A stretch of 64,000 bases of DNA, taken from Ilex aquifolium. Taxonomy: Eukaryota > Streptophyta > Magnoliopsida > Aquifoliales > Aquifoliaceae. The translations under genes and the position numbers were made by a program. Shown in pieces: positions 34,366 to 45,545 of the stretch. Below the pieces are notes generated by a model, which was not told the DNA's origin, searched no databases, and saw nothing but the letters and a program-made list of their open reading frames with translations. Position 1 is the first letter of the stretch. Each line of letters starts with the position of its first letter. The DNA is taken from positions 53,295,069 through 53,359,068 of the forward strand of contig OX637391.1 in NCBI GenBank assembly GCA_951799425.1. The letters run 5' to 3'.

Positions 34366-35980
34366 TATGAGTATTCTGCTGCTTCCATATTTAAAAGGTT
34401 GGTTAATACCCAATCTGTGCATAAACTGAATCGTAGCAAACTTATTGGAATTTTAGATGGTTAAGCATGTGAATGCTGCTTCTGATTTTACTTGGATTTT
34501 TCCTTAATACCCGAAATTATTATTCTGGGATTTGAATTTTGGAAGCAAGCATTATGCTTTGAAAGTAGGTTTCATTGACTTTACATGGATTAGATATCAA
34601 TGTTTGGATGAAGCAATTAAGTCATTTTCCTTGTGATCTATTGAGTGGTGGGGTAGGAGCTGGGGATTCAGAACATTTTGTGTTCATGGTGATTATAGTG
34701 GCTTTAGAGTGTCATGAGATTTTTGATCGTTACTCCTGTTCCACCATAATCAAGAACAATTCCTTGGTTAGCATTGCGCTGCCTAGCTGAAATATTTTAG
34801 ATGGCAATCTTGGTACAGGTGATCTCTCCACATCCGAGTTGCAAATCTTATCACGAGGATTTGTGTTTAATATTGTAACGCACAGACTTGGCCGTGAATT
34901 GGTTGGATTAGGGCAGCTTGCGCTGGGGACAAAGACACTAATTGGTGGCAGCAGGCAGCTACAATAGTTAAATTAGGCAATTGATTGGACAAATGCCAAG
35001 TTTGGTTTAGTTACTATCCTCTCTTCATTTTATGGGTTCTTAAGGAGAAATTCAGGTGGTGTTATCCTTTGTTGTTATCCTTTGTGATCGTTCTTTGGCT
35101 TATTCAGTATGATCCATTAATACAAGCGAAGGGGACGGGAGAATTTAAGTCCCAAGTTTGTTTTGGCTTACATTAAGTGCTAAATGCTGTAGGTTTGCAC
35201 GACTCCAGGCCTAGCAAAATGCTTGAGACAAATTTTCACTTCTCTCCTTTGTTTTTTCTTTTTTGATAGACAATACATGCTCATCCATTGGGCCTTCATC
35301 ATGCACTTCCCTGTTTGCTAGTGGCAGAAAATAGCTCAAGCTAATCACACCCATTTCTGTGGCCCATACATAAAAACTCTCTTGATCATGTGTCCAACCT
35401 AAATATGATATGCTCTTGCTTCATACATGTTGGTTGCTCTGGAAAATGTTTCATTTTGCTTTCCTTTATTTTCTGTAACCACGGAAGCATCATATGCTTT
35501 TACTTTCTGTCTCAAATGACAGAATTTGTTTTTCAAATCTGTGGGATCAGTTCTATGGCCCTTGAAAACAGTATCAGATTGGAAGAATTTAAGGAGAGTC
35601 TTTCTGCATAGTCTAATCACGAGCCTTGCCATGTAAACAAAACTGAGAAGGTCCTAGAAGTTGACTGAAAAATGAGGTGAGTTCCACAAGCCTTGAGTGT
35701 CTCCAGACGTATCCTTTTCTTCTCATATTCTCTGATCATATCTGACCAAGAAAGCTTGGCATAATTTTTGGTCCGCCACATCACTTGCTGTATCACGCGT
35801 TTTGAATTTTTGATGAGTAAATGAGGTTGTCCTTTGAGGCCCCAGCATTGCATATTTAGGCAAGGCTAGTCCGATTGAGCTCACAGTTAAGTCCGAGGAT
35901 TGGGCCTATAGAATTAAGTGTGTTTGTGATGGAGGAACTCTTTCCATTGTGCAAGCTGAATGCTTCATACAGCTGCGAAT
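34366..35980. other. Duplicated non-coding sequence
   Basis: Mirrors 19626-21236 of the left unit and has no recognised gene. Its short frames differ from their left-unit counterparts by a few changes only, with no sign of protein-level constraint. Confidence 0.6.
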
Positions 35981-36950
35981 TAGGGATGTCAGTGGATCGA
36001 AGCGGGGGCGGAGAGTGTAGTCTCCATCCCGTACCCGCTTAAAAAAATTTCATTCATCCTCGGTTCACCTCCGTTAACGAGTATAATTTTCATCCCCATC
36101 CCCGTCCACAGATAACTTTCTAATCCCCGCCCCCGTCCCCGCTTCCGCCGTACCCGCCCAAGCCCAAGCCCAAGCCCAAGCCCAAACTCAAGCCAACATA
36201 ATCCAAAATTCTAAATAAATCCAACATTTTAAATAATCCAACAACATTCTAAATAATCTAACACAACATAATGTAACATAACAACCCCAAACATACAAAA
36301 AACCCAAATGATAAAAAATACAATAAGGGTCCCCGACTACTTATACACTTTCATGCTCTTTCAAAACTTTGCAACTCTTTAAGATTCTTCACCATCATTT
36401 GTACAAGGCCAGCCACTATCCTATTGTCTTCAATCATGAACAGATATCTAACTTGGAATTCATAAAGAACAACATGCAAACAACTAACCATGCCTTAATT
36501 TTGATAATATAACAGAGTTTGTTTTTCAACTTCATTCAAAAATTAGATATTATTCTCAAACTTCACAATAAAACCCCCACCCAAACACAGGAAAAAGGAC
36601 AAAAACATAAAAGAACTAAGAAAAGGGTTCCCCATACCATCTCAACATAACACAAACAATAAATGTCCAAAATACTACTTGAATATTTGTAATGGAGAAA
36701 TTTTTTTTGTCATGTAGTTTCACACCTATAATTTAATAAAGAAAATAAAACATAAAAAACTATATGTTTTAACGGGTATAGCGGGGGCGGGGCGGGGATA
36801 AGGGTAAGTTCATCCCCGTCTTCATCTCCGCACAGGTTTATACGGGTATCCCCGTATGAGTCTACCGTTCAATACGTATAGTCCATCCCCGGTCCAAACG
36901 GAGTGAATTTGGATGAATACCCATTTTTTTCTGGTCCACTGCCATCCCTA
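35981..36950. mobile_element. hAT-type element, private to right unit
   Basis: Inverted ends TAGGGATGTCAGTGGA and (complement) TAGGGATGGCAGTGGA are flanked by the perfect 8-bp duplication CTGCGAAT (35973-35980, 36951-36958). Subterminal parts are rich in GGGGCGGG and CCCCGTCC runs, usual for this plant hAT MITE type. 970 bp. Not present in the left unit. Confidence 0.9.
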
Positions 36951-37224
36951 CTGCGAATCCAGATTTTTGTCTACCTACTTTTTCGATGCCAATCTAATGA
37001 GCGTTAATTCATGACCATTCAGAACTACTGGTAAATTCCGATCTTGCAATTTTAGGAAATAGTTTGTTGATATGCACAGCAGAAGTGTGGCCCATATAAT
37101 GTCTCATCTCTTCCTTGTGCAGAAGTGGATATTTTGGCTTGTAAATTCTATTATAGATCTGATAGTGTCTCCTGGGCTGTTACTGTTCATAATTCAACCT
37201 TTATAAGTAGGTAGTCATCGTCCA

Positions 37225-37244
37225 CCCCCCCCCCCCCCCCCCCC
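37225..37244 (+). repeat. Run of 20 cytosines
   Basis: Homopolymer at the place matching the C-run near 21471-21490 in the left unit; shared, so it predates the duplication. Confidence 0.8.
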
Positions 37245-37311
37245 AAAAAAAAGTTACATAGGGAAAGGAAGCTGCAGTCCTGTGAGATTTAACCCCCCAT
37301 TAAATAAATAA

Positions 37312-38253
37312 GGGAAAATTGCTGTCATTCTTTTTCTAATTTATCATATATTTTAAGATTATTTTCTCTACTATCAAAAATATCACTGACATATCTTCTA
37401 GTCTATATTTAAACATCACTGACACTCACTGCCATTAAGCCACCATTTATAACAAAAATAAGTTATCTAAAATACCAAAATTGTCCTTACATAAACTCCA
37501 AACAATTTTTTTACATAAAATTTGATTAAAATTAGAGCCGATTAAAATTTAAGCTGCTTAAAATTCTTTTTTCTACATATTAAAATTTGAGTCGATTAAA
37601 ATTTCATTCAATCTGATTAAATTTTATTTTTTTTACTTATTAAAATTCGAGCCTATTAAAAGTCTTTTTTTACGTGTTAAAATTCAAGCCAATTTGATTT
37701 TGACTTGAGCTATTAGTTCCGATTAAAATTCGCTTCGCTTCAATTCGATTAAAATTTATATTTTTTTATTTATTAAAATTCGATTCATGATGATTAAATT
37801 TTTTTTACGTTTTAAAATTTGAGTTAATTAAAATATATATTTTTTTTTATGTCGAGATGATTAAAATTTAATTCGAGTTGATTAAAATTTGATTTGAGTC
37901 TCGAATAAAATTTTAATCTGCTCAAATTTTAATACGTAAAAAAATATAATTTTTAATTGACTCAAATTTTAATACTTAAAAAATAAAGTTTAACTAACTC
38001 GAATCGAATTTTAATCGGTCCGAATTTTAATACATGAAATTTTTTTAAAAATAGAGAGGGTCTCATTGAAGATAGGCCTATCTAGAGGGGGTGTGAATGA
38101 AGTTTTTCCTAAAATATATCATGGGTAATTTAGTAAAATTGTATTTCAATTAACATCTTTAATCTGACAGAGATTGTTAGTGAAGATTCAAAAAATAAAA
38201 GAGGTGTTCTTAGAGATAAGATAAACTAGAAAGAGTGTGACTGAAATTTTTCT
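37312..38253. mobile_element. Mutator-like MITE (right-unit copy)
   Basis: Same element as 21565-22091 at the same site, with AATAAATAA flanks (right flank 38254-38262) and similar ends, but 942 bp. The extra length consists of many near-repeats of the theme GATTAAAATTTGAGTCGATT. This suggests internal repeat loss in the left copy or gain here. Confidence 0.75.
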
Positions 38254-38951
38254 AATAAATAATTTCCCATTGGTTGCGCCATCACCAGTGTGTGGGATAA
38301 GGGATTTTCTTTGTTTTTCTAGTTCAAAAGACAGTACAATTGATCTGCAGGGGTTTCCTCTGGTGAAGCAGATTTTGGCTTAGTTTCATTTAGTATAGCT
38401 TGATTAAATCAGGAAGGGTAGTGTTGTCATTCAAGCATATCATACCACAGCAGTGATTTGATGCTTGATTTAATTATTTACTTCCAGTTAACATAATCCG
38501 ATATCAATGACATTTCCACTCTGGGAAACAAGGTGGATTTGAGGCCAGGAATGCAGTTGCATGCCCTGTCAGGAAGCACTAGATTTACTCTGCACCACTG
38601 CTTTGATGTGAAATTAATATAAAAAGCCACTCAGTATTTTGATTTTGGTGGTGAATAATAATTATTTATTGCCACTATTAAGGCTTTTTATTTAGGATAG
38701 CATCGTATGTAGGCAAAAACATCTTTCTAGTCTATTTGATATGTAGTAATGGACATATACATCGAGAAATAACAGAGTAGAGCTCACGCAAGATGATGCC
38801 TATGTCTGCTATCAGGGAAAAGCTTTGTGGCTCTTTCTGATTCCCTACAAAGAAAAATAACAAATGGGGAAGTTATAAACCTGGATCAGGTTACATGCCA
38901 ACTTATTCCCCTTCAGAAAGACTAGTTCCTAGCTTGTTAAAGACCATTTCC

Positions 38952-40914
38952 TCATACAGCTTCATGGGGATGTATTGCTCCTGAAACATCAAGAATTTCA
39001 TGATTTGCAGTCTTCGCGCCACCATTTATTGTATCGATTTGTTTGTCAATAGGTTTTATCTGATCACCATGTGACTTGGATATACTTTGATCCTTGTTCT
39101 TTCCCCATATGACAGTGTATAGACCAACAACTATGATGACCGCTCCAAGAACCCTAGAGGTTACCATTCGGTGATCTCTGTCAGCCTGCTGTGTTAAAAT
39201 TCTGGAATTACATCTATGATTTGGAGGATATCGAATTCTACATACCTTCCAAAGTCCATTTGCTCGGCTAAAATGAAGGAGCCCATAACTGCTACGATAA
39301 CCATGCCTAGAGGATTAAACACTGCGACAAAAACTGGTCCCTTCACCTTCATTATTAGTCCCGACAAATAATAACTCACTCCTGAAGCAATAATTCCCTG
39401 CATCCAAATATAATCTTTGTGAAATATATCTATCAGTTTTACTGTGTGATATTAGTGCCTTTTGGATTATAGGGAACATACCACTAGTTTCCTACAAAAA
39501 AGATATATGATCCTGTGGAAAATTATGCTAGTTCATATAAAGGTTATCATTTGTTGTTCAAATATTTTCTTGGTCCTGGGGCTGCACCTAAAACTGGACA
39601 AAAACCTGGACGAAGGTAGGATTTGATCCTAGCTCTTTAGGATGACTATAAAAGATTTATCAGATAGATTATTTTCAGCATGCTTATATATATTGAAACT
39701 GTTATTCATCACTGGAGTCACCCCTGATGGGTTGAGAGTTTCTTACACAGTAAAGAGCAGCTAAGAATGTAGAATCCCACTTTATGGACCAGATTGCTGT
39801 GTTGCTCCTTTCAATGACAAGGGTCAGTATAGTGCCTTGCATTGCGCCCGTCGTACATATCAGAGATGTGAGGGAGAGTGCAGCAGGGTAGGACTTCAGT
39901 GTAATTGCCTACAAACAGACACAGTTATCTTCTTCTGGCCGAGATGATATAGGAAGTGATCAGCAGAAGTTACCAATTTTATTAGACTTCATGTGGCCAG
40001 ACCAAAAATACTACAATAAAAGTGTAAGTGGGAATCTCTCACTTGAAGGATATAAAAACAGGCCCAGCAGAAACACCCTGATGCAATCATGAGAGCGCCG
40101 ATGATTGGATGTTGCTGATTTGCAGCGGTTGTAGATTGATCATGGATTTTCTGTTTGGTCCATGGCAATCCAATTGTAGGTCCTTGAACTAATGTCATAA
40201 CCATTGCTCCTCCGACAGTCACCAGTGTCCCTACTATTTTTGCCTGGCTGTGTAATGTCTTGATATTCATCTGCTCGAGCCTGAAACACCCCCCCTTCTT
40301 CCAGTTACTTGTTTGAATACATGATATTAATGTAGGTAAACATATAGTTATTTACCTGAGGATCCAAGCCATTAAAAAAGTTATGGCAGGAAGAATATTG
40401 GACATTGCTGTTGCAAAAGTTGCTGTAGTATACTTCATCCCTGTATAGAACAGGTTCTGGTCGATAACTGGCCTGCACAGGGTTTTAGTCAGAGGAACAT
40501 AATAGTATATATACTGAGGTCTAGATAGTAAAGATAGGCTTAGAGGTTAAGACATACTCCAACAAGCCGAGCAACATAATCTTCAAGAAGATGGAGGTGG
40601 TCATTTGTGGCCTTACCTTCCTGTTAAGTAGAAGAATCCCCATTACTTCAAGTCTTAACACGCATACACAAATGAACACACACACATTTATATATACACA
40701 CACACATTAGAATTCAGAGAGACCTTTCTAAGACCATAGCAAAAGGAGCAAAGACAACAGCGGCTATGACATTCCGATAGACAGCAAGAGTATAATGGCT
40801 CATTCCTTGGTTTAGAGCTAACTTTACTACTATAGCTGTACCAGCATAGCCAAACTGCAAGAAAATTACAGCTAAATATGGCTTTGCTTGGTTAAACATC
40901 TGGTTCTTGTCCAT
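38952..40914 (-). CDS. WAT1-related (EamA / nodulin MtN21-like) transporter, intact copy
   Basis: Seven exons: 40914-40724, 40620-40558, 40472-40356, 40280-40043, 39908-39747, 39397-39246, 39153-38952; 1125 bp, 374 aa, all borders GT-AG and in frame. The protein begins MDKNQMFNQAKPYLAVIFLQ and shows the family signatures YRNVIAAVVFAPFA, LFYTGMKYTTATFA, GGAMVMT, GPVFVAVFNPLGMVIVA and LAEQ...GRVLGAVIIVVGLYTVIWGK, followed by a hydrophilic cytosolic tail. The length and two EamA halves (ten predicted helices) are standard. Family members sit in the plasma or vacuolar membrane and move auxin, amino acids or other small molecules; the substrate here is unknown. The paralogue at 23203-25182 is broken, so this copy probably carries the function. 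Confidence 0.92.
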
Positions 40915-40999
40915 TTTATCTCTAGCTTTTCTCTGCTGTTCTGTGTGTAAATGTTACTGCAAGAAGCTTGTATGCAGGTAATTAGCAGGCATGACTTGC

Positions 41000-41016
41000 T
41001 TATATATATATATATA
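41000..41016 (-). promoter_or_regulatory. TATA-like element of the intact WAT1 gene
   Basis: A run of TA repeats lies about 90-100 bp upstream of the start codon at 40914. Similarity to the left unit ends shortly upstream (about 41029), so upstream control may differ between the copies. Confidence 0.5.
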
Positions 41017-41029
41017 GATACAGGGTGTC

Positions 41030-41975
41030 TTGTAATACCCAATGTAAAAAAACAAAATGAAATAATAATAATAATAATAAAAGTGAATAAGTTGGATTTG
41101 AGAAGTTTTAGACTTTTTTTTGGCTTGGGGTCTCTCCTTATGGACTTGTGGATATGATTTGGAAATCAATGGAAATAATTTAGTTTTTTTTGGTGTAGGA
41201 AAAAATATCATATAATTATAGATGCTTAGTCGAATAGAGTTTTAGAATTATAGAATTGATTGTACACTAATTCCTAGGGACTTTAGTATTATTAAGAATA
41301 GTTAACTACTACTCCTTATATGTAATTGAACGGCTACCCTAGGTTGGCTCATATTCATTATATTGTTAGACAAAAACTGTGGGCTGAGGAGAATCCAACG
41401 TGCCGCAGAGAGAGAGAGAAAGAAGAAGAAGACACCCTTCATAACAAATGAAGCAAACTGCATAAAAGATACTATAGTATTTCTTTATATATATGATCAA
41501 ACTATTAGTCATTAATCACTCATTTAATTAAGTAACCTAGTTGTCATAATCTCTATAGCTTTTCTTTTTTTTTTATTGGAATCTCTATAGCTTAAAAAAA
41601 ATGAGTTTGACATGTCAAAAACTTATATAGATGTATCCCTAAAGTGTCCAAAGTGTGTCCAAAAATTCATAATTATTTAGGTATGAGGACTATACTAATT
41701 GATAGAACAAAAAATGATAGAGTGGGCACACTTAAATATACTTCAAATTATTTGAAATATACATAAGTAATATTTAAAAAAAAAAATTGAGTGTGGGCAT
41801 GTGCTCCGTGGTCCTCAAGTAGCTCTGCCCTTGGTCAGATGGTCTGACGTTTTTAGGCTAAAAACGTCAGACCAACTGACGTTTTTAAAACTATCTGTGT
41901 TTGGGAATTATTTTCAAACCAACTATTATTTGGGACTTTTTTTTTCAAAACACCTTGGGATGGGTCAAAAGCTCT
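41030..41975. other. Unit-specific block, right
   Basis: About 0.95 kb upstream of the intact WAT1 gene that does not match the left unit. No gene recognised. Near 41780-41835 there is, on the minus strand, CAAGGGCAGAGCTA, resembling the end of a common plant hAT-like element (compare 45119). Confidence 0.5.
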
Positions 41976-42385
41976 ATTTCGTCACCCTTTTTAATGGGTT
42001 TCACAGAGGTGTTTATGTGTTATTCAAACACTAGAAATGATAGGATATAACCATTAAATTCTAACCAGGTCAATGATAGATGAGTTCGAGTTAGAAAAGA
42101 AAGAATATTTTGTATAGATCTCCAGTCCAGTCCAACCATGTCATCTAATCACACCCTTAATAAGATTGAGAAATGAAAAGAACTGGATTAGAAGGACAAA
42201 TGCATGTAGAAAAAGTTGTAATTAGGGCTGTCAGTAGATTGAGTTTCGATCGGATTTTAATTGATCCGAATTCAAATTAGAGTAATCCATTTAATACTCA
42301 AATCTGATCCTATCTTATTAGCTTAATTTAATTAGATTTTAACAAATTATATCTAATTTTTAACTAAATTTCTTCAATATTTGTA

Positions 42386-42902
42386 AGGTTAATTGCACTA
42401 GAGGCCTCCAAAGTATGAGACTTGTTTCATTTTGGTTCTCAATATTTCAATTGCACCATTTTAGTCCCTAAAGTATTGAATATAGTTTTATGTGGTCCCT
42501 CAAGTAGACAGCGTCTAAATTGTTAATGATTTTTTTATTATGAACATGTCACGTAATACCTAAATATGGGTAAAAAAATAATTCGGATAACTATTGACTA
42601 AATTTCTCCCCAAATTTTGATCAAATAGCTATCCAAAATACACAATTTTGATAATGCGCTTTTCAAAATTTGGTCAAGAATATTACACATTTTTTGTCAA
42701 GAACTATCCAAATTTTTTTTGGTTCATATTTTGGTATCACGTGACAAGTTTATGATAAAAAATCATTAACAATTTAAATGTTATCTATTTGAGGGATCAC
42801 ATAAAAACATATTTAATAATTCATAGACTAAAATGATGCAATTGAAATATTTGGGATTAAAATGAGACAAATTCTATACTTTGGAACCTCCAATGCAATT
42901 GA
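42386..42902. mobile_element. Mutator-like MITE (right-unit copy of second family)
   Basis: Counterpart of 27242-27713 with the same left end (aGGTTAATTGCACTAGAGG) and left flank ATATTTGTA. The right border is eroded: about 75 bp present after the left-unit copy are absent here. The insertion predates the duplication. Confidence 0.7.
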
Positions 42903-43730
42903 GTATATATATATAATATAACAGATTCTGGTTCAAATTATCGGTAAAAAAATATTAATTCATACACGATTAATCAGATTTGAATCAAAATTTGATCCGA
43001 CGGACAAATAAATCCAAAAAATCAACTTTATTATGACATCAACCCACACTACCTGGACAAGATTTACATTAAACCAACTTGTCAATTTGATTATCCTAAT
43101 CAGATTACATTAATGAATGGTTTGAAATGATATTTGTAGCTGTTACGTCTTTTTTCCAGCAAATCGTGTGAACCCATGGTGAGTTTTGCACTACTTTCTG
43201 TATATATTTTTTTAAAGCTTCCCCAGTGGAGTAGAGTCCGGAAACACAAGATCAAGTTCCATTCGCAGCTGCAAAGTAGATTTGGTGTAATACAAGTAGT
43301 GGCTAGAAATTAAAGAAGAGAGTTGTGGTCAGAAGCGTTCGAGCCTGCAGAGAGATCTGGTCGGGAGCGTTCGGGCCTGCGGAGAGATCTAGTCGGGAGC
43401 ATTTGGAGTTGGAAATAGACCTGTTTGATTTGAATTCGATTAGTTGATATCGATTAATATTTTTTTTTGCGAAGTATTTAAATTTTTTATTTGTTATGTA
43501 ATTTTTCTAAATTTAAATTTGGGTATACTATTATATTATGTTATCAGATTATGATCCGAGCTGAATTATATATACATGTATATAAATTGCGATGGATCCC
43601 GAGTCATTATTGATAAATTGAGTTAGAATTTATATGTAAATTTTTTGAAATGTTTTAACTTAATTGTGTTGTCCATATAAAATCGAAATTCTCGAACAAA
43701 TCTTCTGAGTTTTAACATATTTAATATGAA

Positions 43731-44079
43731 CAATGATCAAAATTTCATTTCAAAATTGTTGAAACGTCCGAAACGTTTCTATTTCCAATGTGATCGAAAC
43801 GAATCAGTAATGAAATCGAAATTATAATATTTTGAGGTATTATAATGTTTCGAGATGTTTTGTAATATTTTAATACATTTGTACAATTGTTTCAAAATGT
43901 TTTAAAATATTTCAGCTTTCAAGATACTTTGATATAATTCGACCAATATTTTAGAAAAATAATTTTTTATTTTTTTCATTATGTTTCGAAAACGGATCGA
44001 AACGTTTTCAAAATACATCGAAACAATTTCATTTTTTAAGTGACCGAAACAATATATCAAAACAAAATTTTGATCATTG
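43731..44079. mobile_element. Small hAT-like MITE (right-unit copy)
   Basis: Perfect 15-bp inverted repeat CAATGATCAAAATTT at both ends, with flanks AATATGAA (43723-43730) and AATATAAA (44080-44087). 349 bp. Counterpart of 28576-28925. Confidence 0.7.
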
Positions 44080-44459
44080 AATATAAATTATAAAAATAAA
44101 TTATTATATTTATAATTAAATTCGAACCGATAAAAATTCGAGTCACACCCAACCTTTGATAGGCTTTAATAGTTGGGCAACAACAAAAATGCCATCCATC
44201 TCATACTTTCACAAGTTCATGCGCTTTTATTGGGCACATACACAAATCAAGATACGTAAATTATAAACCACACAAATTATTTTGTGTTGTGGAATAGCTT
44301 TCATTTCATGTCACCCATTGATTAAAAAATTAAGAGAAAATCTTTTTGAAGTCGTTATACACTTAAAACAATTAGTGTGTCATGACGGAAAAGTAAGGCT
44401 AAAATAATAATATATAGGCATGATGCACTTTAATTAATCGAAAAATGGACATATGGTAA

Positions 44460-45118
44460 CAAAAAACTAATGGAGACAAATTGATGGGGACCACCCACCA
44501 CCGCTCGAGCGATCGTAGATCGGTTTGCTATTTGAAGGTCTAGAATATTTTTTTTTATTTTAACAACCAAAGTCTTATGACCGTTCTCTCACTGTTCAAT
44601 CGATCGACACAAATCTATGTTATGTCTTAAACTTAAGGTAAACATCTCTGAGCTAAAAAAGATTAAAAATATTTTTAGAATACTTCGAAAATAATTCTAA
44701 ACACCTAAGATGAAACGCCATCTTGTTTCCAGTATTATAATACTTCCCTAGAAATCTCCTTTTCGGTCGTTGACTTATGACAACAGTCACTTAGATTTTG
44801 TCTCATGCTCAAGAAATCCCTCTCCTCAAATTTAAAACTGTTTTTACCAAATTGTATGAACCTGGCTGCCTGCCTGTGTACATAGCAACAACAATTTTGT
44901 GAATCGCTTGTGGTGGTCTAGTGGTAAATCAAATTCCGTTTAGCATCATTTTCACTATAATGTAGTTATTAAATAGAATTCGATTTATAAAAATAACGTA
45001 ATTTGTTATTTGACTTTGATGGTATTGTAGTGACAACCTACTCTTCCGGGTTAGTAACTATGACTCAAATCGAACATTCCACAGTAAGAGACCGTCATAG
45101 TCACACCCAAGAGTTACT
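44460..45118. other. Intergenic between duplication and dehydrogenase gene
   Basis: No gene recognised. A tRNA-like phrase TGGTGGTCTAGTGGTAAA at about 44910 resembles an A box, but no cloverleaf or B box of proper spacing follows. Confidence 0.45.
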
Positions 45119-45300
45119 CAAGGGCGGAGCCACCCTTGGGCTAGGGTGGGCACATGTCTCCACCGCCCCTAATTTTTTTTCCTTCATATTAGACATGTAT
45201 TTTTGAAAATAAAAAAAAAAACCCCAAAACCTAGCGTGCGCAGAGACACAAAAATCATTTTTTAAACTAAACAAATAAAGCTCAAAGAAGTGCAAACAAT
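45119..45300 (+). mobile_element. Truncated element end (CAAGGGCGGAGCC family)
   Basis: Starts CAAGGGCGGAGCCACCCTTG and continues TAGGGTGGGCACATG, a sequence typical of one end of a widespread plant non-autonomous DNA transposon. No matching second end or target duplication was found, so it is a fragment. It lies about 250 bp beyond the stop codon of the dehydrogenase gene. Confidence 0.4.
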
Positions 45301-45545
45301 CAACCTTCTTATGTTTCTTCTCTTATATTTCTTGGGAATAAACAACATTTTATACAGATATAACCCAAATATCATGGGGCAGAAAATAATGAATCCCACT
45401 TGAAATTGTCCTGTATTTACACACATCTAAGCTATTTTACAAATCTGGAAGCACAGTTCAGACAAGAACAAACAATAAGCAACAGCATTTTCTACCATAT
45501 TATTGCCTCTGTTAAAGAAACTAGTAGGACTGCTTACCAAAGGCT

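Larger units (their letters stand above)
33180..44459. repeat. Segmental duplication, right unit
   Basis: Same-orientation copy of 19299-30337. It starts at the junction with the transposon ORF and ends near gatgcactttaat. Private insertions are 33456-34320 and 35981-36950 (both hAT-type), and a private block lies at 41030-41975. It keeps an intact WAT1-related gene. Past its end the DNA bears no resemblance to the palindrome array that follows the left unit. Confidence 0.9.

Noticed and set aside
44905-44930. tRNA gene suggested by TGGTCTAGTGGTAAA
   Set aside because: No acceptor stem, anticodon arm or correctly spaced B box could be folded around it.
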